The notes: a model not told the origin generated them from the letters alone. A DNA stretch of 64,000 bases from Opisthorchis felineus (GCA_004794785.1 SJOL01001898.1:67793-131792), one strand, 5' to 3'. Shown: positions 1 through 11,890, counted from the stretch's first letter. Numbers and translations are program-made.

Positions 1-2394
1 ACGGTACATGGAATTAAGTCAAACAACTTAAGATACCCTGCAGACAACACTTCAGTGTTGCGCTGGGTAATGCTATGAACCGAAACAAATAACGTATGCC
101 TCCATGCAAACAGGAGTGGTAAAGACTGGGGTTAGTCGCCATAAATAATGATCTTTGACAATGAAATGTTAACGGACGGGTAGCCGGCGATAACATAGCG
201 GGCTAGCAGTTCATCGCAGTCTCTTGACTAAATAGTAGGACATACTAAATGCACAACTCACCGATGAATAAGGGGGCTCGGGAAGTCTGTATTTAAGGAG
301 AACATTGCTCTACACCAGATTTTGGATTAATCTTGGTCTGCCTAAATTTACAAGTAAGCAGTGCCAAATGTATTGAACACGGTTTTTCCCTAAAACTTGC
401 GTTCTTTCAAACTTGGCAAAAGGCTTGAATTCACACTGAATTCTGTGACTGAGGCCACCTTAAAAAAGCTGCAGCTTAGATGGAGCCAGACCGTTCCAAA
501 AAGATAGCTAAAGCAGTATATACCGTTCTTCTCAAAGCTGGTGACTAGCAGAGCAATGGAAGTGTCGTTGGACAGATGCTGGGCACTTCTCTTTACGCCC
601 AGTGTGCGCTGGACCCAGCTCAACATGAATTCTTTGGGGGAGAACCTTACAATTATTTTTGTCACAACCGTAATCAGAGCAGATTAATAGACCATCCACG
701 CAGATGTTTGGGACTTCAACTGTGAGCACTCCATGCCGTTAAAACATTTTAGGAAGGCGGAGATATGAGGGCATTGTATAAATTTGAGGAAACAGTCGTC
801 AGCCCAAGACACTTAACGGTGAGAATTAAGCATTCCTACGTGGTAGTAAAACGCGATATCCTCGGAGCCACCACCAGCCCATGGCTTGATGGTGTTCACA
901 TTCTTCCACTCTGGAGCTAGGACTACCTAGCCTTAAGGTTCGCTGACAAGTTCACATCGTGTAAAGTGGTGTAAACCTACAGGATGTACAGGGACCGTAA
1001 GGCTGCGTTGATAGTCCAGCACAGTAATGCCATAAGCACAAGCTGCCTACTAACGCCAGAAAACTCCGATCACAAGGTGATCGGTCGAACAAATAGGTCC
1101 GGCAATTCCAATGTTGAGGACCACAGGTGATCCTGAAGTGCTTACAAAAACCATCAAAATCTGCGCAACACAGCTCTGATTCAGGCTTAGAGGCTTACGA
1201 TATTTTGGATTCTTAAGACTACTTTTTAGACTTTCAATGTCATTCTTTTTTGAAGGCTGAAAAACTCCAATAGTTGACTAGTCATACAGCCGCAAGAGAC
1301 AATGTGTTACACTTGCAGCAAAAGCAGACATCTGGCTTTGAAAGAATGGCCTCATAGAAGACCATCCGATTAAAACTTCGTTAACTCGTTTGTGAGTTAG
1401 CGCAGCTCTTTTTAAGGAGACAGACAAGTGGAGTACCGCTGACTGAGTTCGACTTGCTACTAACAGTTGCATTAAAATTTTCCTAGATGTACCATGCAGT
1501 GGAATCCACGAAGTGATCAGATAAGTTATATTTCTGGTTGATGCTTATTTGACATTCTTTGAGAACTTCGTTACAAAGTTGCAAACTGTCTCACTCTTAG
1601 GCGAATGGATGAGTGGAACTTGAAAAGTACAGTAATCTAACGATGGTGTTGGTGAATAGGGTTTAAGTAATTGGGCCATTCATTAACATCTGCGCCTTGA
1701 GAGCAGAGTGATATAACCCCGGGTGATATTCAGCTCGTTTCTCAAAATAAATAAATAAAAGCAATCAGTCAAGGATGACTGTGTGAGAATTGCTGATCCA
1801 TAATTTGAACTTATTGTCCTCTGCTGGTCTTCTTTGTAATCTTATTAGCTGTCCACAAACTGTTGAACACGGTTCCTGCTTTGTACGTTTTTAGGTGGAT
1901 ACTCGCTAAGACACTAGCTGTCTCACTAGTATAGATAAGAACTCAAACAGATTTTTTCTCGCGACTGTGCAGAGTAGGGTCCCAAACAGAATGAGATGAA
2001 GTTTCTCCGTTACTACTAACCCGTATAATAAATCTGGCGTGAAATATGCTCGGTGGTTAAACTGTGGCTAAACTGGCCGGGTTAACCACACCAGAAGGCT
2101 CTAGACGAAGGCTTTAGACTTTGAAGAGAAAAACTCACTAAACCCTCTGATAGCCCAGGAAAAAGTCTAGCCTTGTGCTCACTTAAACAAAGCGTTTCTC
2201 GAGGGTAGCTACCGATTCACGGATTGATTCAAGGACCGAGGCTTTTGCCCAAGCCTCCAGGGTTGAGTTTGTACTTTTCGTTCAGCGGTTTCTGTTCACT
2301 TGAAATGTACGAGCAAAAAAGCGTGTGGTACCCAGCCTTAAGTTCTAAGCGCGGAACAGTAGGCTTTCTAGCACGAGGACACACATGAAAAGCA
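1..2394. other. Intergenic DNA, no gene recognised
   Basis: Open frames here are under about 95 codons, lack paired splice signals and give no family I recognise. No tRNA, rRNA or tandem repeat is seen. It probably consists of old repeats too decayed to name. Confidence 0.4.
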
Positions 2395-2790
2395 TCCAAA
2401 GGCGTTTTGAACTGGGTTCCAGATGCAGCGTAAACAGCCGCCAGAGGAAGGTTATTCCGCACATCAACTACTCGAGATGAGGAGAATTGTTGCCCAACAA
2501 AACTCTGCGCTCCAACTCTGGAAATGTTCTTACCATTTCCCCACCGTGTGTTGTTTAGGTCAGCAGTGAAAAATCTGTCGGCCAAACTTCTTCAAACAAG
2601 GCATAAGTAAGTACTAGGTCCCCTCAGAGTTGACGATACTCTGAAGGAAAGATTTCAAGCACCTCAAGACGCGTTTCATAATCAACGTGTTTGAGGCCAG
2701 CAGCAATCTTCGCAAACAGCTCTCTAGACACATTCAATGATGGCTAGGTTCTTCTTGCGTCATGATTAGACGACTTGGTTGGCGTATTCA
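2395..2790 (-). pseudogene. Decayed CR1/jockey-like LINE reverse transcriptase, C-terminal end
   Basis: This is the 3' part of a non-LTR retrotransposon polymerase on the minus strand. About 2700-2640 reads [17 protein letters not shown], followed by YRQL and GDLVLTY. That matches the usual end of CR1-like RTs, where a 'Y-RL--L' segment precedes 'RRLRGDLI-TY'. After frame changes, the frame around 2500-2400 reads FSSSRVVDVRNNLPLAAV and then FKTPLDAF, equivalent to the family's 'FS-RVV--WN-LP--V----S---FK--LD' terminus. At least one stop (in the YRQL-GDLV stretch) and one frameshift make it non-functional. The catalytic palm lies upstream and was not recognised, so the copy is truncated. The motif match is my reading; a protein search would settle the clade. 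Confidence 0.6.
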
Positions 2791-4030
2791 GGAAGCAGTA
2801 TGACGTAGGCCCAATAGGGGATTTGGGATTCCATGCAAGTAATACGGTGGAAGATGCGCCAAATCATCCGTAGAACGAAGAATGTCTTCTGAGTCTATTT
2901 TGCATGATGGAATGAGAAGGACATGTTTGATAAGGACCAGATACCTACATTCTTTTTTTAACTTTTTTGCAAAGTCTTCTAGTCCATTTTCACCGCTCAG
3001 GGCAAGGACGTTTCCTGAATCTCCGAACAAAATGTGGCCGTACTTTTCGTCATTCAAAGTGAGTCACCAGTCCAGTGACTACCGGTTTGCTGTGTCAGAT
3101 TCCGTTTGGTAGAGGCTGGCGTTGGAACTCTAAGATTTTGGACCTTGTGCAAAAAGCAGGCAAGGACTTGAAAGTGCATCTGGAACGTCTTTGACGAAGA
3201 CCGGAAGGAATAATTGTCCTAAAACGGAGCCTGAGGAACCACAATGGAGACCGGCGCAGAAGAAAAGGAGGTTGAGCTGATATTCACTTGGCATGTTCTA
3301 TCTAATAGGAACGCCTGAATCCAATACAGAATTTCCACTTAAATCTAACAAGACTCGAGTTTATGGAGCACCGGAACGTATGGGACTCGATCAAATGCTT
3401 TTTGGAGCCGGAGTATATGACATCCGGTGTAAGTTCCTCATCTTTGGCTTAGGTTGAGATGTCTAAATATGCGAACAGATTCCTCTCGCAAGAATGGGTT
3501 GGGTGATTTAAATTGTTCAGCCTCGGAATGCATTCCATCGAGGGAAGGCGTGCAAGTCTACTGAAATTATTCTAACAGTTGTTCAGCTGTAACTGTTTCG
3601 GTGCATAGCTGCTATGTCACCTGAAGTAAGCACGAGCTCCTGGATACTGGAAGGTTGCCAAAGCATTAACAGGAGCCGCCAAGGTGCAGAAGTCTGGTTC
3701 TAACCAAAGGAGCATTCCAGTCAGTAAGTTTGTGCCTCAACCACTGAGCTATCTCAAGCTGCGGTAGAGATGACCCCATTCAAGAGGACATGATCACCTG
3801 GGTGTGTAGGGCTGTTTGCTGATGCACAACAAGAGGAAATGGTACAAAGTTTGAAATGACACCAGGATGCTGGATGAATCACATAAAGAAAAAAGTTGCT
3901 TTCAAATGATTGAATGCTGTTCTGTACAAAGTCGAATGCTGCATGGACCCAGTCACAAGGGCAGAATCGCGTAAAGTAAACTTATTACTGGCATGCTCTT
4001 GCAACACACATTTCGAAATAGATTGTTTTT
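2791..4030. other. No gene recognised; unexplained 89-codon minus frame
   Basis: The minus strand from 3057 to 2788 has an 89-codon frame just upstream of the LINE tail. It begins MNDEKYGHILFGDSG and looks coding in composition, but it matches no RT motif I know. It may be an unfamiliar part of the same element. From about 3100 to 4020 the plus strand is purine-rich. Confidence 0.3.
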
Positions 4031-6103
4031 TTTAAACGTTCCAAATCCTTCTATTTAGCAACCCTCACTTTAACCTTCATGGCTCTAACCTTCGAGTCAA
4101 ACTGATTTGATCCAAGTGCCCCCATTAAATATACGTACTAATCCCAGCTGCAACCCATCTCACGGTTTTGGCCACTGCTAATCCACAATACAATGATTAC
4201 TTGGCTCAGTACCAACATAACCTTACCGGTCCGTCCGCGAGGCTGTATGCTGCGCTATCGAAACCATCCCATGGATTTCTGTCCGTAGTTTTTTGCTAGG
4301 GCTTATTTCCGTGTGCACGGTTGTCCCGTCCCACTAATTTCTACTTTTTTCACAACCCCAGCCATATTGATGAACACCTCGTATAAACGTTGACTACCTT
4401 TAAATGAATTTCCTCCGAAGAAATCCTACAGCTTTTTGTTAAGCACAAACCCTCACTTTCTATGTTCACGAAAGAGGTGAAACTTCGCACATACCAACGA
4501 TCCACACCATCCTATCCCATTGAAAGGACGGTAAAGGTTCCCTCCGACAGCACTTCCTTCCTAGAAAGTCTAATGTTACGCAATGAGGTCAAGCTTGATA
4601 TGACGAGACCAGTAAATGTTAAGCTTCCCGACATTGCCTTGTGGAACCTGTTTGAAGGCGAAGCAACACTCAAACTTACACTTAATCCTTCTAAGTCCTT
4701 CATTCACTGACACCTCTCGCTCTGATAACTGCATCCCTTTAGTTCTCCCACCCAACCTTGAAAGTGATCACAGGCTCGCGGTTTCCCAGCTGGTTCAATC
4801 CCTCAGACTAATGAAAAACCCTTCTCCGATCTAAGTGGAGCTAAAGACTCATTTGTCGATCGATGACCTTGCGGCAAAGTCGCTCTGTTCACACATTCTT
4901 TGGAATGTTTGAACAGGGTTCCGCCAGGAACACAGGCCCAGTTCAAATGAACGAAAGCGACTCAAACGTTTCCACCCATCGATGATTTCCTCTGAGAAGA
5001 TAGACTCCCCACAATACCACCACCGAACTTCGTAAGGTCCAGAAAAATTAAACTATCCCCAACCTCACTTATCCTTTATAGACAAGGCAACCAGAACAGC
5101 ATGTTCATAAGACCGTTTCAGGTGGCAAAAAAGACGTGCTCCTTAAGAGCATCATTCGCCACTCACCAAAACTTCAGCTATTTCAAGAGACTTGAATTGC
5201 TCCAAAGATATAACACGCGTTATTTCTCGCCGGCTACATTCTACTACTCAACTACTCCCACCGCTCGCTGTGTGAATATACAAGTACCTTTGCATCACTA
5301 ACCGGACCACTATAGTTCCAGATAGAACACGAAAAAATTGACAACCTACTGATACGTGGTATCAACCGTTCACCTGCTTTTCCCACAGTAGGCGATATCA
5401 TCCTCACCAGTATCTTAGTATCTAACAATGCCCAAGCATTCTAATCTTCTCAAGACATTACTCCAAACATGAGCCATAAACCCACGTTTGTCTGGCTCTA
5501 GGTTCAGTTAAACAATCCCATTCACTGCCACCTCCTTTGGATGGTCCCGACATGGTCACCCCGACAACCGTTCAGAATAAAGCACCGCCTGTCATTGTTG
5601 AAATGAAACTCACTATCGATGTTGAAATCCTGCTCCCAAAGGAAAGTGACATTGCTATCCTGCATTTTGGCCGCATGTACTAACGATTCCCCGCGGAATT
5701 TCTCTATCCTCCCTCAACCTACACGCGGCCATGGGCTTAATCACTTGGGCAAAGCTGCGTTTAAAGCACCTATCTGTCTTCAAGTTGATAAATTTACTCT
5801 TGATATCCAAGAAAGTGAAGCTAGTCGGCACACGTTAAGGGCATGCTTCCGTTTTGCGTCCATTTGCTAGCTCCAGTTCCTCATAGGACAATAGCATCTA
5901 GCTTAGGCCTGCCGCATCCTCAGTCTTTGACGTGCCGTCAGGCTTACCAGTTAGTGGCGAAGTGAACCGTCTTCCTAGCAGCCACCTTCATCCACTCCTG
6001 GAACGACCTTAATAATAATGTTATTTAGAGTACAAATTGATCGGGCCGTTACAGTTTTACCGGCACGATACACGCCAGGGCAAAACCATGAGGACATTCT
6101 GCA
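4031..6103. other. C-rich, G-poor segment next to the MULE
   Basis: From about 4030 the plus strand changes to strong C over G. Sample lines show 21 C against 5 G (4681-4740) and 17 C against 6 G (5041-5100). Open frames are short and show no motif. The skew ends at the left border of the MULE. I see no inverted homology between this segment and the right flank. Confidence 0.5.
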
Positions 6104-8215
6104 GCTCACTATTCGCACAATGGAATCGATTTCTCGAAAGCTACGACGTTTCCAGGGTTGCCACTTCATAGAGTAGAAGGTCTATGTATAATGTACATAT
6201 ACATGCATTATGCGAATAACCTACATTGGTGATTTGTTTAAGTGTGCGAATCTTCAAGGCCAATAAATACCACCGACTGTGAATATGTTACCTAATGTGA
6301 TAAGAAATCGCGAATTGCGGAAAAAGATGACCCACTTACAGTGGACAGTTTTTTAAGATACTTTTGCAGCTGAAGTAATTTTCTGAACGTACTAGAATCT
6401 ACTTGGCCCTTGTGGACGCGAAATATACGAAGGTGCTTTTACTGTAAACAATTTTTGCTCGATAATTACCGTTACCAGTGCAACTTGCGTAAGCCGCGAT
6501 CAATATTAGCGAGAACTCGTTCGAGTTTTTTCCCAAACAGAATCGTGTTCCAATATAGCTTGCAAGTTATGCGAGGAAGGCCATGAGGTTGATCAATTAG
6601 CCCCATGGAACCTACGTCGATCATAGCGGACAGTTGAACGAACCTAGCTGACGCACGCGACTAACATGCGGCTAGGGGTCCACGATGCCTAATCAACTAG
6701 CCACATGGGACCTACGTCGATCATGGCGGACAGCTGAACGAACCTAGCTGATGCACGCGACTAACATGCGGCTAGGGGTCCACGATGCCTAAGCAGCTGG
6801 CCGGAGCGCGCCCGTCCATCTCTACCGGGGAAAAGGTCCAAAATAGATGACATAAAAAGTTTAGTTGTATTGGTCATTGGACGTGTACATATATCCTGTC
6901 GGGAGGCGCATTGACGTCTTCGTGCGGATCGTTCATTTGGCCATTGACGTCCTGAAAGGAGGAAGATATAAGTTACGTTATCGAAACATCACCATGAGAC
7001 ACGCGGCTGCAAAACTGGAAGGAATACTTACCTTAAAATGGGAGCACTTTGGCGGCTATAATTTCGTAGAGGCTTGTTAGCACAGTGCCATCTTCAGCGG
7101 CTATTTCCCATGCCTACTTACTGTATCCATCAATAAATACGAAACTTACATGATATCTCATTAACAGAATTTAAATGAAATCATCTTCGTCCCTCTCATC
7201 TAGCTGGCGCTCTAAAGCGTTAGTCGTAGTAGTCAGATATTTACTCACGGCTGTCTAGCAGTTCCTCCTTGGACCCGAAAACGCGGACACACACAGATTT
7301 TCGGGACACGCTGTGCTGGGTTTCTGTGCATCGGTCCAGATCAACATCATAAGACGGCCTCTTGGCGGACCGGGTTGCAGGCTCACCTTTGCGTTTTCTG
7401 GACGGGCCGGGGGCTAAGAACGGAAAGTGAATAATTCTTCCGTGGACTTACCTTTGGGACAAGACTGAAGAGCATCACCGCACAGCGGGCAAGGTTCGCC
7501 ATCGCAACAATCGACGTGATATGATACACGATCGGTTGGACACCAGCGGTCACTAATAGTAGTCGGCCGGTCACAGAGCACACAAAGGCCCAAGTCGGTG
7601 TCCCTAGACCGCCATCTCGGTTGAGGTGCAGTATCCTCGACCGCCGACGGCAGGCCATCGGTTGCAGACTTTGAGCCTTGTCGCAGCAGGATATGCCCCT
7701 GAGCAATGAATTGCTTAAAGATGGCTGTGGCCCTCCTGGGTTCCAGCTTCTGAATCCTATCCATCACTCTGTTCAGTTGTTTACGAAGGCCGTCCAAAAC
7801 TGTCGGCGGTTGTTTGGGAACAAGTGTAAGGGGTACACCTTGTTCTGGTAGGTTGTAATCCGACAGCCACCGTTGGTGGATTGGGAATCAAGCTGAGAAG
7901 AAAATCTATGAAAAATATTTCTCTTTGCTTGGAACCATCTGATCTCTAAATACGGCGAACTAATGTATGCAGGCAAGCCAAATCGCCTGGTAGAATGGGC
8001 ATGTGCATTATCCAGTACAGGTGTCAACCGTCTGTGAGCACCTAGGTGTTTGCAACACAAACTATAAGTTAGTTAACGTAGGTTAACCTCACCTTGTTTG
8101 TTCCAATACTATCATAGTGCAGCCTTGGCGGTCGCGGCCCCAAGTGCCTCAAAACGAGATAACAGGCATACGTAGTCATTCGACAGACCACGTTCATAAC
8201 GTAGCTGTCAGCCTC
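6104..8215 (+). repeat. Left long terminal inverted repeat of the MULE
   Basis: The arm is the reverse complement of 9165-11276. By eye, the outer part (6104 to about 7770) differs from its partner at only scattered bases. The inner part (about 7800-8210) is clearly more diverged, roughly 85-90% identical. It contains a 100-bp direct duplication and, on the minus strand, the C-terminal transposase exons. The inner border is gradual rather than sharp. Confidence 0.85.
6591..6796 (+). repeat. Two tandem 100-bp units in the left arm
   Basis: 6591-6690 and 6691-6790 align with a period of exactly 100 bp and few differences. Each unit contains ACCTACGTCGATCAT and the same GGCTAGGGGTCCACGATGCC block. 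Each unit also contains CCTAGC and GCTAGG about 20 bases apart, which could pair as a hairpin. The subterminal position would suit repeated transposase-binding sites; that role is inference. Confidence 0.85.
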
Positions 8216-9131
8216 CAATATTTGCCGTCGGTCACATTGATTTGACGTATGCAACTCGAATTCTCGCATGAGCCACTCGGCGTGCCGGGACAACTTTTTG
8301 TATGGCATTCTCCAGTGTGTCGGAGTGGTGAACCCGGTCTTTAAGGCGGCCGTTAGCATTCTCCAGACGGTTGTTGATCACAATACCAAAGTGGATCATT
8401 CCGGACTGTGCGTGTTCGGCCCATTTTCTGGTAATGTACAACCAGCGGGCCGTTAGATAAGATAGAAATCGTGGGTCGGTGTGGCGCAGTATTAGCAGAT
8501 CTTCGCGGAACCAGTGCGCTTGTATTACGATAAACAAAAAACCTACTGTACGGCTTTGTCCAGGCAAGCCATGCGGTGGAGTATATGCCGGCTGTTTGCA
8601 GAGTGTGTCTATGACCATAAATACATGGATATACATGATACATACGTGCTTCCTGATAGCTTTTCTGACATGAAAATAGCACAGCATTACATCACAGCCG
8701 AACAATACTCTTGCAGCCCGCATTTGCTCTGCCAGCTTGTCCATAACGTAAGTCCTGACTGCATACTGCTCTCCCAGCATTTCCTTGAATAGGTCAAGCA
8801 GTTTACGCATAGGAGCAAACTGTTCACTCGCCACGGAGGCATACATAACCGGACGACCGGTAACCATGCCGTCCGTTATCAGGAAAGTATACAGCTTGTA
8901 TCTACAGGCCAAATAATAGGTACTATAAAAAACTTACCCAAAAAGGTTTGCTGCGTGCGTTCCGTCTGCATTAACTACATCTGAAAAGCGTCGGAACAAC
9001 GCTATCTGCTGCCATCGGGAGAAGCATATGTGGCTATAATGACCCTCCTCTGACTGCCACACCAGCACGCGTCCGGTCTCCCTAAGCTCAGCCAGGACCG
9101 AAGGCATATCATCTGCCACAATAAAACGCAA
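7171..9131 (-). pseudogene. ZSWIM-type MULE transposase, 5'-truncated and frameshifted
   Basis: This is a DDE transposase gene. Exon 9131-8938 encodes CFSRWQQIALFRRF and NADGTHAANLFG, which includes the first catalytic Asp. A 36-nt GT-AG intron (8937-8902) joins it in frame to YKLYTFLITDG. That exon runs to about 8646 and holds the second Asp in YVMDK and the CYFHVRKAIRKH motif. An intron of about 127 nt follows. The next exon contains IVINNRLENANGRLKDRV with the presumed catalytic Glu. A frameshift in an A-run at 8295-8300 leads into RHAEWLMREFELHTS. A decayed SWIM zinc finger (CTC...CIH, 8006-7962) follows. After it come LDGLRKQLNRVMDRIQKLE (from 7797) and a Cys-rich region, CVLCDRP... to ...CPLCGDAL. 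Introns of 38 nt (7451-7414) and 37 nt (7248-7212) flank the last exons, and the stop is at 7173-7171. No N-terminal exon is found upstream of 9131. Confidence 0.85.
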
Positions 9132-9184
9132 CTATGCAGCACCTACTCAATATAGTCGGTCGACACTTCTGGCGGTAGATGTAT

Positions 9185-10209
9185 ATGTCCTGGTTTGTAG
9201 AATGACTACGTATGCCTGTTATCTCGTTTTGAGGCACTTGGGGCCGCGACCGCCAAGGCTGCACTATGATGGTATTGGAACAAACAAGGTGAGGTTAACC
9301 TAAGTTAACGAACTTATAGTTTGCGGTGCAAACACCCAGGTGCACGCAGACGGTTGACACCGGTGCTGGAGAATGCACGTGCCCCTTCTACCAGGCGATG
9401 TGGCTTCCCTGCATAATTCTGTTCTCTGTATTTAGAGATCAGTCGGTTCGAAGCAGTAAGAAATATTTTTCATAGATTTATCCTTAGCTTGCTTCCCAAT
9501 CCACTAACGGTGGCTGTCGGATTACAACCTACCAGAAAAAGGTGTACCCCTTACACTTGTTCCCAAATCACCGCCGACCGCTTTGGACGGCCTTCGTAAA
9601 CAACTGAACAGAGTGGTGGATAGGCTTCAGAAGCTGGAACCCAGGAGGGCCACAGCCATCTTTAAGCAACTCATTGCTCAGGGGCATATCCTGCTGCGAC
9701 AAGGCTCAAAGTCTGCAACCGATGGCCTGCCGTCGGCGGTCGAGGATACTGCACCTCAACCGAGATGGCGGTCTAGGGACACCGACTTGGGCCTTTGTGT
9801 GCTCTGTGACCGGCCGACTACTATTAGTGACCGCTGGTGTCCAACCGATCGTGTATCATATCACGTCGATTGTTGCGATGGCGAACCTTGCCCGCTGTGC
9901 GGTGATGCTCTTCAGTCTTGTCCCAAAGGTAAGTCCACGGAAGAATTATTCACTTTCCGTTCTTAGCCCCCGGCCCGTCCAGAAAACGCAAAGGTGAGCC
10001 TGCAACCCGGTCCACCAAGAGGCCGTCTTATGATGTTGATCTGGACCGAAGCACAGAAACCCAGCACAGCGTGTCCCGAAAATCTGTGTGTGCGCGCGTT
10101 TTCGGGTCCAAGGAGGAACTGCTAGACAGCCGTGAGTAAATATCTGACTACTACGACTAACGCTTTAGAGCGCCAGCTAGATGAGAGGGACGAAGATGAT
10201 TTCATTTAA
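9185..10209 (+). pseudogene. C-terminal half of the MULE transposase, inverted copy in the right arm
   Basis: The right arm encodes the transposase 3' half on the plus strand. It starts with TTYACYLVLRHLGPRPPRL and has a GT-AG intron at 9289-9339. The SWIM finger at 9374-9418 reads CTCPFYQAMWLPC, with the final His replaced. Then come RWLSDYNLPEKGVPLTLVP after a stop where a Gln codon is expected, LDGLRKQLNRVVDRLQKLE, and the Cys-rich region. A 38-nt intron (9929-9966) leads to an exon with a PSRKRK basic motif, a likely nuclear localisation signal. A 37-nt intron (10132-10168) leads to the acidic end DERDEDDFI and a stop at 10207-10209. The catalytic domain is absent, so this copy cannot be a transposase by itself. 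Confidence 0.8.
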
Positions 10210-10583
10210 TTTCTGTTAATGAGATATCATGTAAGTTTCGTATTTATTGATGGATACAGTAAGTAGGCATGGGAAATAGCCGCTGAAGATGGCACTGTGC
10301 TAACAAGCCTCTACGAAATTATAGCCGCCAAAGTGCTCCCATTTTAAGGTAAGTATTCCTTCCAGTTTTGCAGCCGCGTGTCTCATGGTGATGTTTCGAT
10401 AACGTAACTTATATCTTCCTCCTTTCAGGACGTCAATGGCCAAATGAACGATCCGCACGAAGACGTCAATGCGCCTCCCGACAGGATATATGTACACGTC
10501 CAATGACCAATACAACTAAACTTTTTATGTCATCCATTTTGGACCTTTTCCCCGGTAGAGATGGACGGGCGCGCTCCGGCCAG

Positions 10584-10789
10584 CTGCTTAGGCATCGTGG
10601 ACCCCTAGCCGCATGTTAGTCGCGTGCATCAGCTAGGTTCGTTCAGCTGTCCGCCATGATCGACGTAGGTCCCATGTGGCTAGTTGATTAGGCATCGTGG
10701 ACCCCTAGCCGCATGTTAGTCGCGTGCGTCAGCTAGGTTCGTTCAACTGTCCGCTATGATCGACGTAGGTTCCATGGGGCTAATTGATC
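10584..10789 (-). repeat. Two tandem 100-bp units in the right arm
   Basis: Mirror image of 6591-6796, with the same 100-bp period. Confidence 0.85.
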
Positions 10790-11276
10790 AACCTCATGGC
10801 CTTCCTCGCATAACTTGCAAGCTATATTGGAACACGATTCTGTTTGGGAAAAAACTCGAACGAGTTCTCGCTAATATTGATCGCGGCTTACGCAAGTTGC
10901 ACTGGTAACGGTAATTATCGAGCAAAAATTGTTTACAGTAAAAGCACCTTCGTATATTTCGCGTCCACAAGGGCCAAGTAGATTCTAGTACGTTCAGAAA
11001 ATTACTTCAGCTGCAAAAGTATCTTAAAAAACTGTCCACTGTAAGTGGGTCATCTTTTTCCGCAATTCGCGATTTCTTATCACATTAGGTAACATATTCA
11101 CAGTCGGTGGTATTTATTGGCCTTGAAGATTCGCACACTTAAACAAATCACCAATGTAGGTTATTCGCATAATGCATGTATATGTACATTATACATAGAC
11201 CTTCTACTCTATGAAGTGGCAACCCTGAAAACGTCGTAGCTTTCGAGAAATCGATTCCATTGTGCGAATAGTGAGC

Positions 11277-11890
11277 GACGTCATGCTTATCAGGTGGTAA
11301 ATAATTTTGAATAGAGTTGGCAATGTGTGGCCTTGACCGGCTGAGGTAATAGCCCGGGTCACTGGACTTGCAAGTGGAGATAACGAGATGCAGAAATTCA
11401 AAGTGGAGATAATTGGCAATTTGCGTCACATAAGTATGATGTTCACTGATGCTGATAGTGATATTGCTAAGTCCCAACTCATGGATGGCACACTGTTAGG
11501 CGTAATGGTATGGGTACAGTCAGAGTAGCGGCAGACTGGCATCAGTAGTGGGTGCCGAGAATTGCGCGAAAGCCGGGCAGTCACAGAAATAATGGGCATT
11601 GCCCGACACGGATAATGTCATGCCTAAAGTGGTACGATCTAAATGCAACGGATATTGAAGACAGAAACACAGTTATTGGCGTGCTCCCAGATTTTAGGCA
11701 ACACACAAATATGAGGCAGCCTATCTTTGGAAGCACGCCCCAAATTTCTCTGAAACCATGGTTTCAAACATAATGATTTTGCATTTGACGAAATTTATTT
11801 CGTACTATAAAATGGCATTTTTGCTGAAATTTGTTTAAGCTTACTCGGGGTCAAAATTTGGGCGCGGAATTCCTATTCTCAATAGCTGCT
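11277..11890. other. Right flank of the MULE, G over C, no gene recognised
   Basis: The base skew is opposite to that of the left flank. No coding motif is seen. Confidence 0.4.

Larger units (their letters stand above)
6104..11276. mobile_element. MULE-superfamily DNA transposon with about 2.1-kb terminal inverted repeats
   Basis: The element is bounded by inverted ends. The left terminus starts GCTCACTATTCGCACAATGG at 6104 and its reverse complement ends at 11276. Pairing holds at position x and 17380-x through both arms to about 8215 and 9165, leaving roughly 950 bp of single-copy centre. The centre encodes a MULE transposase core of the ZSWIM type on the minus strand, and the arms hold its C-terminal exons. 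The bases immediately outside the ends (CATTCTGCA left, GACGTCATG right) do not match, so no target-site duplication is visible. Frameshifts and stops in the transposase make autonomous activity unlikely. Alternatives are a true long-TIR element, or a head-to-head fusion of two copies. Confidence 0.85.
9165..11276 (-). repeat. Right long terminal inverted repeat of the MULE
   Basis: This is the partner of the left arm, at mirror positions summing to 17380. It carries the same C-terminal transposase exons, here on the plus strand, and the same 100-bp tandem duplication in mirror image. Confidence 0.85.

Noticed and set aside
6865..7080. 71-codon frame present in both MULE arms (also 10300-10515)
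   Set aside because: It is duplicated only because the arms are inverted repeats, and it runs antisense to the transposase. On the sense strand a donor at 10349 and acceptor at 10428 suggest an 80-nt intron in the 3' region instead.
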